Shown: positions 1 through 12,900 of the stretch, piece after piece
Layout: the number at the start of each line of letters is the position of its first letter
Numbering within the stretch: position 1 is the stretch's first letter
Assembly: GCA_902728285.1 (NCBI GenBank)
Contig: CACVBU010000274.1
Span: 1,441,132 to 1,505,131, forward strand
Direction: 5' to 3'
DNA: 64,000 nt
Origin: Clytia hemisphaerica
Lineage: Eukaryota; Cnidaria; Hydrozoa; Leptothecata; Clytiidae
Made by a program: the position numbers and the translations under genes
The notes under the pieces: model-generated
Told to the model about the DNA's origin: nothing
Databases searched by the model: none
Seen by the model: the letters and a program-made list of their open reading frames with translations, nothing else

Positions 1-915
1 GGGTAAACATTTTTACAAAAGTCGGGAAATCAGGGAAACTTTTTTTTCGGAAACTCGGGAAATCGGGAAAACGTTTTTCCAAAAATCGGAAAAACAGGAG
101 AATTTTTCTCAAAAATCCAAAATGCGTGAGAAATAAAACTTTTCAAAAATTGCGTGAGACCATGTGGCGTGAGGCTTTTGTTTGCGTGGAGAGGGGGGGA
201 AGAATGTACTTGGACTGAATGGATGTTTACATAGGTAAATTTCTAGTGGATATTCGGTAGGATTAACATCGGGTAGATTGGGACAACCAAATCAAATACG
301 GTTGGGAAAACAATCATTCAAGGGTAGGTAACATACATTTTGGGCAACACCACACACAAGTAACGGGGGTACAAAACGAGACTGGAAAATACCCACCCCA
401 GGGCTGCTGCTTTTTTCAGTGGGATGGGTAGGATTTCAATTCATTCCAAGAAGTTTGGAAGAATGATCTTGGACAAACTTGGCTTGATCAATTTATAATA
501 GAACAACTTTACATTTCTGTTTTAGCAGATAATTTCTGAACCTTTTTGTTTCCATACTGTTAACATCGATTTTGGACCCAACAACCCTATTTTGGTACAC
601 AGGTAGTAAAAATCAAAATCGATTTTGGACCCAACACCCCAATCATAGTACACAGGTAGTACATGACAAATTTTTTTCTCAAACACCCACCCACCCCAGG
701 ATACATGCCACCTTCTGGTACACTGACCCCCCCTGGTCAAACTGGGGGCTGAGCTGAAAATAATTTCTAATAATGCTGCTGCTTTTGTTTTTGTATTTTT
801 TGTATTTTTCAGGGAAAAAATAACAAAAAATAACAAAGTTGCAAATTCTTCGTGTCCAATTTATATGGTGTTTGGTACACGGTTACTGACATTGTTCTGC
901 TTGACACAAAGGACA
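1..915. other. Gene-free upstream stretch with simple repeats
   Basis: No coding exon is recognisable. The first 130 bases are a degenerate run of 'gggaaa(a)tc' units. Bases 300-830 are rich in short direct and inverted pieces such as 'cccaccccagg' and 'gctgctgctttt', suggesting mobile-element debris. The promoter of the PCMT1-like gene that starts at 916 should lie here or just upstream, but I see no clear core element. Confidence 0.5.
565..670. repeat. 53-bp tandem duplication
   Basis: Two adjacent copies begin at 565 and 618 with ATCGATTTTGGACCCAACA and share the following 'gtacacaggtagta' block. They differ by substitutions in the middle, so the duplication is not brand new. Confidence 0.7.
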
Positions 916-3900
916 ATGGCTTGGCGCTCACATGGTAAAGACAACGCACATCTCATCCAGCAACTTCAAAGTAAACATTTATATTTGCAATTTGTTCAAT
1001 TTTTGTATATTTTGATTGGAATATTGAAATTTACTGTAAAGAAGTTAACATTGATATTAGGTTTACGTTCGCCCTTTAATGACCACAGTTCTATAAATTG
1101 AATTTGAAAATAAAGAAAATTTCTAATATATTTCAAAAAATTAAAAATTTATTTTCCCTTAGAAAATGACATTCTAACATCCAACAGAGTAGCAAGTGCC
1201 ATGGCAAAAGTGGACCGACAAAACTATTGTTATGAGAATGCTTATATGGATTCTCCACAACCCATTGGTAAGTAGAAGTTTCTGCCCTAGTTGTACTCTT
1301 ATTCTACAATGAGGAAATCCTTATACCCTGGTTTATTTGGTTCATTCTTGCAAATTTCAATTAGGACCCAACCTCTGGCCAGAAAAATTATAAAGAATTG
1401 AAGAGAGTTACAGAATAAATTGTTGCAAAGGGCATTTGCTTTAACCATATTGAATGATTTTATTTTTTATTATTCAATTTAGGATACTCCGTCACTATCA
1501 GTGCACCTCATATGGTATGGACTTCAGTTGCCTACTTTTCACTACTTTCTATTTCTCATGATAATAGTTTTTGTCTTCTTATTGAATAAATAAGTTGTAC
1601 CTAATTGCTTTCGAAAAGAAATTACTCCAAGGCTTAGAAATCAAGAATTAAGGAAAATTGGTATTTTATCATAATCACAAAAACGAACTTAGGTCCCATT
1701 AGAGATAAGGTAGAGAACGACAAGTTAGATACTACTATTGTTTATAGAACGACATAATTTGATAAAAGATCGATAAAGGTTTTTCCCTTTTTAAAATGGG
1801 ATTGAGATGAACTCAACTGTTTTTCTTTCTCATTCTCTAGCATGTCCACGCATTGCAGCATCTTGAAGGACATTTACAGGAAGGAATGAGCGCACTCGAT
1901 GTTGGCTCTGGTAGTGGTTACCTTGCTGCTTGCATGGCCTACATGGTGAGTGCGGTGCATTTTCAATTACATTGTTTCATAATACTGTCATTATTCTGAA
2001 ACTCTACTCTTTGCTTTCAAAATAAAAGAATGTGTAAATTTCTGTCACGAAAAGAAATTGCCTCAAAAATTCAGATATTTTATCCTACAATTCTACGATT
2101 TTCCTTCAAAAATACATATATTCCACCTTACAATAGTGGTGGCAAGACAGATTCTGTCTGAAGAATTTTCCTTTATAAATACATTCGAATATATGGAATA
2201 CATTCGAATTTATGGAATATACATTAAATACATCAAAATATGTATATTCTTATTTATTGATGATATTTTATTCAACAAAAGATTGCTTGGAGGAAAGCAA
2301 AAGCGTGATGGAATGATAATTGGTAGTAATGAAAAAAAATTTCACTGCTTCCAATTATCGTATTCCATCTTACAAAATGTTGGTGAAAAATCCAGAGAAA
2401 TTTTTATACAATAATAATGTTCATTCTGTTCGTTCTGTGCAGTTTTGTGCAGTGAAATTTTCCTTAAAGAATACATGGATTTCTTCGAGGAAGTTTTCGT
2501 TCAAAAATTTGATTTTTCTTCCGAGATTCTGTTCTTAATTATCCTTAAAATCAATCCATGGTAAAGTTTTTCTCAATATAATCCGCAGCGGAAACAAAAT
2601 TGCTGTAACTTTTGATCAATTAGATAACGGTCATAGAATCAGAAGGTGGGGTATTATCAAAAGGAAAACACTATGAAATTGGAAATACAAAGATGAAAAA
2701 AAAAAAAAATCAACTTCTTTTAAACTTGTCCTTAACGTCTTTCTGAAATGTATGATTCGTTTATAACGAAAATTCCTTCAAAGATGCATGGTATTTTCCT
2801 TCAAAAATACATTGATTTCTCCCATGGAAGTTCCAAATAGGCCAAATAAAAACAATCCATCGAGAAACCTGGCAATCGAGCGGAATCTGATATATGGACA
2901 AACCAGCCCTGACTGTATGAAATAATTGATTTTGATGCAGAAGTTTTCCTTAGAAACGCATTGATTCTTCCTGAGAGAATTATCCTTGAAAATACATTGA
3001 TCGTGTTTGGTAAATTTTCTTCATATCTTATAAAAATTTCTCCAAGGAGGTATCTCTTTTTAAATGCATCGATTCTACACAACGAGCTTCTCGTCAAAAA
3101 TACATGGATTTTGACATGATTTTTGTCCAAAGAAGCTTTTCTAAAACACATTGATTCTTTATGAAAAACTTTTCCTTGAAAATACACTGATTATGTTTGG
3201 CAAATTGTCTCTCCAAAATACGGACCTTCTCCACAGTAATTGTTTTTCAAATTGTATGAGAAAAAATTGAAATTTTTCTCCTAAAATCAATTTTAGCCAA
3301 CTAAATTTTCCTTCAAATATTTACAGTAGCATTTTACTTCTGTACAAGAACAAAATTTTCTCTCAGGTATAATGCACAGGTTTTGTCTTTTCCTTGATTG
3401 TAGGTGAACAGAACACAAAATGCCCATCATTGTGGTGTGAATGATTTGCCAGACAACCACTCTCTGTGGGAAATTCAATGTACTTTGCAAACTTTTCTAT
3501 GAATAGTTTCACTATTGAATCTTATGTTCATTCTGTTGATTCAAGTATAATAATAATAATAATAATAATAATATGAGCTGTCAAGTGTGTTCGTCATTTA
3601 TTAAAATACCAAACTTTTTCGCAGAATTTCTGTCCAAAATACCTAAAGTCTGTTCCAAAAGAATTGGGAGTCTGTACATTTCGCTTTCAAAGGAGATAAA
3701 AACGTACTGAAACGTAGTACCTTGGAGGAAAGAAAACGTTTTTTGTGACACCAGTATGACGTTTTTCATCAAACTATTTCCAAGCAACCTTTACTTCACT
3801 CAGAGAACATTATTTAAACTTTCATTTGAACTTCAAAAGCGTCTAAACTGAGAGCCGTTGTACCAAATTTATAAGAGTTCAAATTATAATTACGACTTTT

Positions 3901-6900
3901 AATTAGAATAGAAAATCTTTTAAAAGCAACTATTAGCTCAATACGAAACTTGTTTCAGTCACAGCCGGTCATCTCAGCCAAGGTGTGTAACTATGTGCAT
4001 CATGACAGTTTCGTCATACTATATGAATTCTTTCCAAGCAATGCTTTGTTAGTTATTATCATTTCTCCAGGAAAAGGAAGAAAAATATAGTTTTTTGAAA
4101 GATATTGTAACTTATCATTGGAAATAATTTTTTCGAACTCTTTTTTTGGACCTACCCCGGTGGGGTAGAGGTCCTTTAAATTAACCGATGTCCGTCCGTT
4201 CGTTCGTTCGTCTGTTCGTTCGTCCGTCTGTTACCAGCTTTTCTCAGGATTGGCTCATTAGTTTTTTTTGATTTTTGGCACAATGATGCAAAATGGTAAT
4301 GCCCAAAATGTGACGGAGCCTGATTTTCGAAAAAAAAATATTTCCGGCCGAAAATGCCGGAAATATGCCGGAAAAACCGGTTTTTTGGCATTTTCTCGAG
4401 ATTTCATCATTAGTTTTTTCTGATTTTTTGCACAAAGATGCGTATTAGCAATGCCCAAAACTTGGCCGAGTCCGATTTTTGAGAAAAAATTTTTTCCGGT
4501 CGAAAATGCCGGAAATATGCCGGAAATCGCCATTTTTGCAGATTTTCATCGGACTTTTTCCTTATATTTCGTTGTTTTTTCACTCAAAAACATTATTAAT
4601 AGCAATGCCCACCATTAAGCATGGTTCAATCGTCAATAGAACTGAGTTTTGAAGCCGGAACTTTCTAAAAATCGCCGGTGCAGCCCATTTTCGCCGGAAA
4701 AACGGTATTTTCTGATTTTTCTCGAGCTGTACTTTATATTTTTTTATGAAATTTTACACACTGATGCAAAATGATAATACCTAAAATGTGACGGAGCCCG
4801 ATTTTGGAAAAAAAAAATTTTCCGGCCGAAAATGCCGGAAATATGCCGGAAAAACAGGTTTTTTGACATTTTCTCGAGATTTTGTTATTAGTTTTTTCTG
4901 ATTTTTTGCTTAAAGATGCCTAATAACAATGCCCAAAACATGGCCGAGTCCGGATTTTTGAGAAAAAAATTTTTTTGGGGCCGAATATGCCGGAAAAACT
5001 GTTTTTTTCGGCATTTTATCATTAGCTTTTGCTGATTTTTTGCTCAAAGATGCGTATTAACAATGCCCAAATCATTGCCGAGTCCGACTTTTGAGAAAAA
5101 GTTTTTTCCGGCCGAAAATGCCGGAAATATGCCGGAAATCGCCGTTTTTGCAGATTTGAATTGGGCTTTTTCCATACATTTCTTTGTTTTTTCACTTAAA
5201 AAAATTATTGATAATTCAATGCCATCATCAAGCATGATTCAATTGTCAATAAAACTTTTACAATTTTACAACCGGAACTTTCTATTTCTTTTTTCCCTAA
5301 ACCCCTCCCCCCCATCAACAATCAATGATGACATTTAATGCATTTTCGCTAAGCGCTATATTTTCGCTAAGCGCTATATTTTCTTAATGATTGTTTTTCT
5401 CCTTATTGCTATCTAAGTTTCATCATCAGGTAGGTCCATTCAGCATGTTGCTTGTTATAGGTTGGAAAAACAGGATGTGTTGTTGGCATTGATCACATTC
5501 CAGAATTAGTGGAAAGATCTGTTCAAAATGTAAACAAAGGCAATTCTGATATTCTCACAAGCAAGAATTTGGAACTCGTAGGTAAGTAAGCCTCTTTGAT
5601 CACTTTTTCTAGCTTCAATTGAATTTCGATTTCCGATCACAAAGTGTCGGATTTTGCTGAAATTTTGCAGTTAGCACGCATGCATCTTGGGTGAATATTT
5701 GGGAATAATCTTTTAATTTTTCAAAAGTTTTTATTTTGTGCCTAAAGATTCTCATTTTTGCTACATTTTTGTGTTTTTGATATTCGAAAAATGAAGCCAA
5801 ATGTTCAACTCTCGAGTGTATCTCTGTATAAATAGATTACCACAAGAGATTGACTAAGAAGAAAAAATAAAAGAACATGTGTAGACGCTGTGCGTCTATG
5901 CTGTGTGTCTATTACTAACTACTTAATGTGTTTTATCAACAGTATTACATTACCATTGACAATGAGGTTCAACCGAGTCGTGGTTATTGCTAATTGAAAA
6001 CTTTTCCCAATATCCCGCTAGACGTCATGAAACACTGACGGCTATGCAATATTTGGAGGTCTCTTAGGAGACTATATTACACTAATTGAAAGATGCTTGG
6101 ATAAAGGCACTTAGGGCCTGGACGAATTTCTGTTTTGGTGTAGACATTTGGGATCAATTGTATTGTGGTTCAAGTGTTTACCGTATAGTGGCAACCTATA
6201 AAAATGTTCGTTGTAAGGGTCAGCCACCTTTGTTTATCAGTCTAAAGCTCGTATTAGCAATTTTTCAAATTTTGGAAAAGATTGCTACACAACAAAGTCT
6301 ATTTGTCCCATTTTTATCATTAAAAATATCGTTTTTCCTGAAAGAATATTTGAGATGTGAGTTTTCGAGATTCTATTCTAATGTACATTATGACTTGACA
6401 GATTTTCTGAGATTGACACTTCTGATTTTCCAAAACTGTTCTAATAGGTGCCAATTAAGTTGGGAAAATGTTCAGAAATTGTAAATATCACCACAATTAA
6501 ATTTCTAGCGTTTTAATGTAGTCAAGAATGAAACCCCCTGGAAAAATCAGCTTTGCGCAGTGGCATTACCATTGACAATGAGGTTCAACCGAGTCGTGGT
6601 TATTGCTAATTGAAAACTTTTCCCAATATCCCGCTAGACGTCATGAAACACTGACGGCTATGCAATATTTGGAGGTCTCTTAGGAGACTATATTACACTA
6701 ATTGAAAGATGCTTGGATAAAGGCACTTAGGGCCTGGACGAATTTCTGTTTTGGTGTAGACATTTGGGATCAATTGTATTGTGGTTCAAGTGTTTACCGT
6801 ATAGTGGCAACCTATAAAAATGTTCGTTGTAAGGGTCAGCCACCTTTGTTTATCAGTCTAAAGCTCGTATTAGCAATTTTTCAAATTTTGGAAAAGATTG

Positions 6901-9900
6901 CTACACAACAAAGTCTATTTGTCCCATTTTTATCATTAAAAAATATCGTTTTTCCTGAAAAAATATTTGAGATGAGAGTTTTCGAGATTCTATTCGAATG
7001 TACATTATGACTTGACAGATTTTCTGAGATTGACACTTCTGATTTTCCAAAACTGTTCTAATAGGTGCCAATTAAGTTGGGAAAATGTTCAGAAATTGTA
7101 AATATCACCACAATTAAATTTCTAGCGTTTTAATGTAGTCAAGAATGAAACCCCCTGGAATAATCAGCTTTGCGCAGTGGCATTACCATTGACAATGAGG
7201 TTCAACCGAGTCGTGGTTATTGCTAATTGAAAACTTTTCCCAATATCCCGCTAGACGTCATGAAACACTGACGGCTATGCAATATTTTGGAGGTCTCTTA
7301 GGAGACTATATTACACTAATTGAAAGATGCTTGGATAAAGGCACTTAGGGCCTGGACGAATTTCTGTTTTTGGTGTAGACATTTGGGATCAATTGTATTG
7401 TGGTTCAAGTGTTTACCGTATAGTGGCAACCTATAAAAATGTTCGTTGTAAGGGTCAGCCACCTTTGTTTATCAGTCTAAAGCTCGTATTAGCAATTTTT
7501 CAAATTTTGGAAAAGATTGCTACACAACAAAGTCTATTTGTCCCATTTTTATCATTAAAAATATCGTTTTTCCTGAAAAAATATTTGAGATGAGAGTTTT
7601 CGAGATTCTATTCGAATGTACATTATGACTTGACAGATTTTCTGAGATTGACACTTCTGATTTTCCAAAACTGTTCTAATAGGTGCCAATTAAGTTGGGA
7701 AAATGTTCAGAAATTGTAAATATCACCACAATTAAATTTCTAGCGTTTTAATGTAGTCAAGAATGAAACCCCCTGGAATAATCAGCTTTGCGCAGTGGCA
7801 TTACCATTGACAATGAGGTTCAACCGAGTCGTGGTTATTGCTAATTGAAAACTTTTCCCAATATCCCGCTAGACGTCATGAAACACTGACGGCTATGCAA
7901 TATTTGGAGGTCTCTTAGGAGACTATATTACACTAATTGAAAGATGCTTGGATAAAGGCACTTAGGGCCTGGACGAATTTCTGTTTTGGTGTAGACATTT
8001 GGGATCAATTGTATTGTGGTTCAAGTGTTTACCGTATAGTGGCAACCTATAAAAATGTTCGTTGTAAGGGTCAGCCACCTTTGTTTATCAGTCTAAAGCT
8101 CGTATTAGCAATTTTTCAAATTTTGGAAAAGATTGCTACACAACAAAGTCTATTTGTCCCATTTTTATCATTAAAAATATCGTTTTTTTTTTTTCCTGAA
8201 AAAATATTTGAGATGAGAGTTTTCGAGATTCTATTCGAATGTACATTATGACTTGACAGATTTTCTGAGATTGACACTTCTGATTTTCCAAAACTGTTCT
8301 AATAGGTGCCAATTAAGTTGGGAAAATGTTCAGAAATTGTAAATATCACCACAATTAAATTTCTAGCGTTTTAATGTAGTCAAGAATGAAACCCCCTGGA
8401 ATAATCAGCTTTGCGCAGTGGCATTACCATTGACAATGAGGTTCAACCGAGTCGTGGTTATTGCTAATTGAAAACTTTTCCCAATATCCCGCTAGACGTC
8501 ATGAAACACTGACGGCTATGCAATATTTGGAGGTCTCTTAGGAGACTATATTACACTAATTGAAAGATGCTTGGATAAAGGCACTTAGGGCCTGGACGAA
8601 TTTCTGTTTTGGTGTAGACATTTGGGATCAATTGTATTGTGGTTCAAGTGTTTACCGTATAGTGGCAACCTATAAAAATGTTCGTTGTAAGGGTCAGCCA
8701 CCTTTGTTTATCAGTCTAAAGCTCGTATTAGCAATTTTTCAAATTTTGGAAAAGATTGCTACACAACAAAGTCTATTTGTCCCATTTTTATCATTAAAAA
8801 TATCGTTTTTCCTGAAAAAATATTTGAGATGAGAGTTTTCGAGATTCTATTCGAATGTACATTATGACTTGACAGATTTTCTGAGATTGACACTTCTGAT
8901 TTTCCAAAACTGTTCTAATAGGTGCCAATTAAGTTGGGAAAATGTTCAGAAATTGTAAATATCACCACAATTAAATTTCTAGCGTTTTAATGTAGTCAAG
9001 AATGAAACCCCCTGGAATAATCAGCTTTGCGCAGTGGCATTACCATTGACAATGAGGTTCAACCGAGTCGTGGTTATTGCTAATTGAAAACTTTTCCCAA
9101 TATCCCGCTAGACGTCATGAAACACTGACGGCTATGCAATATTTGGAGGTCTCTTAGGAGACTATATTACACTAATTGAAAGATGCTTGGATAAAGGCAC
9201 TTAGGGCCTGGACGAATTTCTGTTTTTGGTGTAGACATTTGGGATCAATTGTATTGTGGTTCAAGTGTTTACCGTATAGTGGCAACCTATAAAAATGTTC
9301 GTTGTAAGGGTCAGCCACCTTTGTTTATCAGTCTAAAGCTCGTATTAGCAATTTTTTCAAATTTTGGAAAAGATTGCTACACAACAAAGTCTATTTGTCC
9401 CATTTTTATTATCATTAAAAATATCGTTTTTCCTGAAAAAATATTTGAGATGAGAGTTTTCGAGATTCTATTCGAATGTACATTATGACTTGACAGATTT
9501 TCTGAGATTGACACTTCTGATTTTCCAAAACTGTTCTAATAGGTGCCAATTAAGTTGGGAAAATGTTCAGAAATTGTAAATATCACCACAATTAAATTTC
9601 TAGCGTTTTAATGTAGTCAAGAATGAAACCCCCTGGAATAATCAGCTTTGCGCAGTGGCATTACCATTGACAATGAGGTTCAACCGAGTCGTGGTTATTG
9701 CTAATTGAAAACTTTTCCCAATATCCCGCTAGACGTCATGAAACACTGACGGCTATGCAATATTTGGAGGTCTCTTAGGAGACTATATTACACTAATTGA
9801 AAGATGCTTGGATAAAGGCACTTAGGGCCTGGACGAATTTCTGTTTTGGTGTAGACATTTGGGATCAATTGTATTGTGGTTCAAGTGTTTACCGTATAGT

Positions 9901-12900
9901 GGCAACCTATAAAAATGTTCGTTGTAAGGGTCAGCCACCTTTTGTTTATCAGTCTAAAGCTCGTATTAGCAATTTTTCAAATTTTGGAAAAGATTGCTAC
10001 ACAACAAAGTCTATTTGTCCCATTTTTTATCATTAAAAATATCGTTTTTTTTCCTGAAAAAATATTTGAGATGAGAGTTTTCGAGATTCTATTCGAATGT
10101 ACATTATGACTTGACAGATTTTCTGAGATTGACACTTCTGATTTTCCAAAACTGTTCTAATAGGTGCCAATTAAGTTGGGAAAATGTTCAGAAATTGTAA
10201 ATATCACCACAATTAAATTTCTAGCGTTTTAATGTAGTCAAGAATGAAACCCCCTGGAATAATCAGCTTTGCGCAGTGGCATTACCATTGACAATGAGGT
10301 TCAACCGAGTCGTGGTTATTGCTAATTGAAAACTTTTCCCAATATCCCGCTAGACGTCATGAAACACTGACGGCTATGCAATATTTGGAGGTCTCTTAGG
10401 AGACTATATTACACTAATTGAAAGATGCTTGGATAAAGGCACTTAGGGCCTGGACGAATTTCTGTTTTGGTGTAGACATTTGGGATCAATTGTATTGTGG
10501 TTCAAGTGTTTACCGTATAGTGGCAACCTATAAAAATGTTCGTTGTAAGGGTCAGCCACCTTTGTTTATCAGTCTAAAGCTCGTATTAGCAATTTTTCAA
10601 ATTTTGGAAAAGATTGCTACACAACAAAGTCTATTTGTCCCATTTTTATCATTAAAAATATCGTTTTTCCTGAAAAAATATTTGAGATGAGAGTTTTCGA
10701 GATTCTATTCGAATGTACATTATGACTTGACAGATTTTCTGAGATTGACACTTCTGATTTTCCAAAACTGTTCTAATAGGTGCCAATTAAGTTGGGAAAA
10801 TGTTCAGAAATTGTAAATATCACCACAATTAAATTTCTAGCGTTTTAATGTAGTCAAGAATGAAACCCCCTGGAATAATCAGCTTTGCGCAGTGGCATTA
10901 CCATTGACAATGAGGTTCAACCGAGTCGTGGTTATTGCTAATTGAAAACTTTTCCCAATATCCCGCTAGACGTCATGAAACACTGACGGCTATGCAATAT
11001 TTGGAGGTCTCTTAGGAGACTATATTACACTAATTGAAAGATGCTTGGATAAAGGCACTTAGGGCCTGGACGAATTTCTGTTTTGGTGTAGACATTTGGG
11101 ATCAATTGTATTGTGGTTCAAGTGTTTACCGTATAGTGGCAACCTATAAAAATGTTCGTTGTAAGGGTCAGCCACCTTTGTTTATCAGTCTAAAGCTCGT
11201 ATTAGCAATTTTTCAAATTTTGGAAAAGATTGCTACACAACAAAGTCTATTTGTCCCATTTTTATCATTAAAAATATCGTTTTTCCTGAAAAAATATTTG
11301 AGATGAGAGTTTTCGAGATTCTATTCGAATGTACATTATGACTTGACAGATTTTCTGAGATTGACACTTCTGATTTTCCAAAACTGTTCTAATAGGTGCC
11401 AATTAAGTTGGGAAAATGTTCAGAAATTGTAAATATCACCACAATTAAATTTCTAGCGTTTTAATGTAGTCAAGAATGAAACCCCCTGGAATAATCAGCT
11501 TTGCGCAGTGGCATTACCATTGACAATGAGGTTCAACCGAGTCGTGGTTATTGCTAATTGAAAACTTTTCCCAATATCCCGCTAGACGTCATGAAACACT
11601 GACGGCTATGCAATATTTGGAGGTCTCTTAGGAGACTATATTACACTAATTGAAAGATGCTTGGATAAAGGCACTTAGGGCCTGGACGAATTTCTGTTTT
11701 GGTGTAGACATTTGGGATCAATTGTATTGTGGTTCAAGTGTTTACCGTATAGTGGCAACCTATAAAAATGTTCGTTGTAAGGGTCAGCCACCTTTGTTTA
11801 TCAGTCTAAAGCTCGTATTAGCAATTTTTCAAATTTTGGAAAAGATTGCTACACAACAAAGTCTATTTGTCCCATTTTTATCATTAAAAATATCGTTTTT
11901 CCTGAAAAAATATTTGAGATGAGAGTTTTTCGAGATTCTATTCGAATGTACATTATGACTTGACAGATTTTCTGAGATTGACACTTCTGATTTTCCAAAA
12001 CTGTTCTAATAGGTGCCAATTAAGTTGGGAAAATGTTCAGAAATTGTAAATATCACCACAATTAAATTTCTAGCGTTTTTAATGTAGTCAAGAATGAAAC
12101 CCCCTGGAATAATCAGCTTTGCGCAGTGGCATTACCATTGACAATGAGGTTCAACCGAGTCGTGGTTATTGCTAATTGAAAACTTTTCCCAATATCCCGC
12201 TAGACGTCATGAAACACTGACGGCTATGCAATATTTGGAGGTCTCTTAGGAGACTATATTACACTAATTGAAAGATGCTTGGATAAAGGCACTTAGGGCC
12301 TGGACGAATTTCTGTTTTGGTGTAGACATTTGGGATCAATTGTATTGTGGTTCAAGTGTTTACCGTATAGTGGCAACCTATAAAAATGTTCGTTGTAAGG
12401 GTCAGCCACCTTTGTTTATCAGTCTAAAGCTCGTATTAGCAATTTTTCAAATTTTGGAAAAGATTGCTACACAACAAAGTCTATTTGTCCCATTTTTATC
12501 ATTAAAAATATCGTTTTTCCTGAAAAAATATTTGAGATGAGAGTTTTCGAGATTCTATTCGAATGTACATTATGACTTGACAGATTTTCTGAGATTGACA
12601 CTTCTGATTTTCCAAAACTGTTCTAATAGGTGCCAATTAAGTTGGGAAAATGTTCAGAAATTGTAAATATCACCACAATTAAATTTCTAGCGTTTTAATG
12701 TAGTCAAGAATGAAACCCCCTGGAATAATCAGCTTTGCGCAGTGGCATTACCATTGACAATGAGGTTCAACCGAGTCGTGGTTATTGCTAATTGAAAACT
12801 TTTCCCAATATCCCGCTAGACGTCATGAAACACTGACGGCTATGCAATATTTGGAGGTCTCTTAGGAGACTATATTACACTAATTGAAAGATGCTTGGAT

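Noticed and set aside
2801..3187. 128-codon minus-strand frame
   Set aside because: It runs over the degenerate minisatellite in PCMT1 intron 4, and its residues repeat with the DNA unit.
4176..4533. Overlapping minus-strand frames rich in '[15 protein letters not shown]'
   Set aside because: They translate the internal repeats of the 4147-5438 foldback element.
6074..6548. A second snRNA or tRNA gene in the U4 spacer
   Set aside because: No Sm site with flanking stem, no U1, U2, U5, U6 or SL landmarks, and no cloverleaf. Its conservation follows from array homogenisation.
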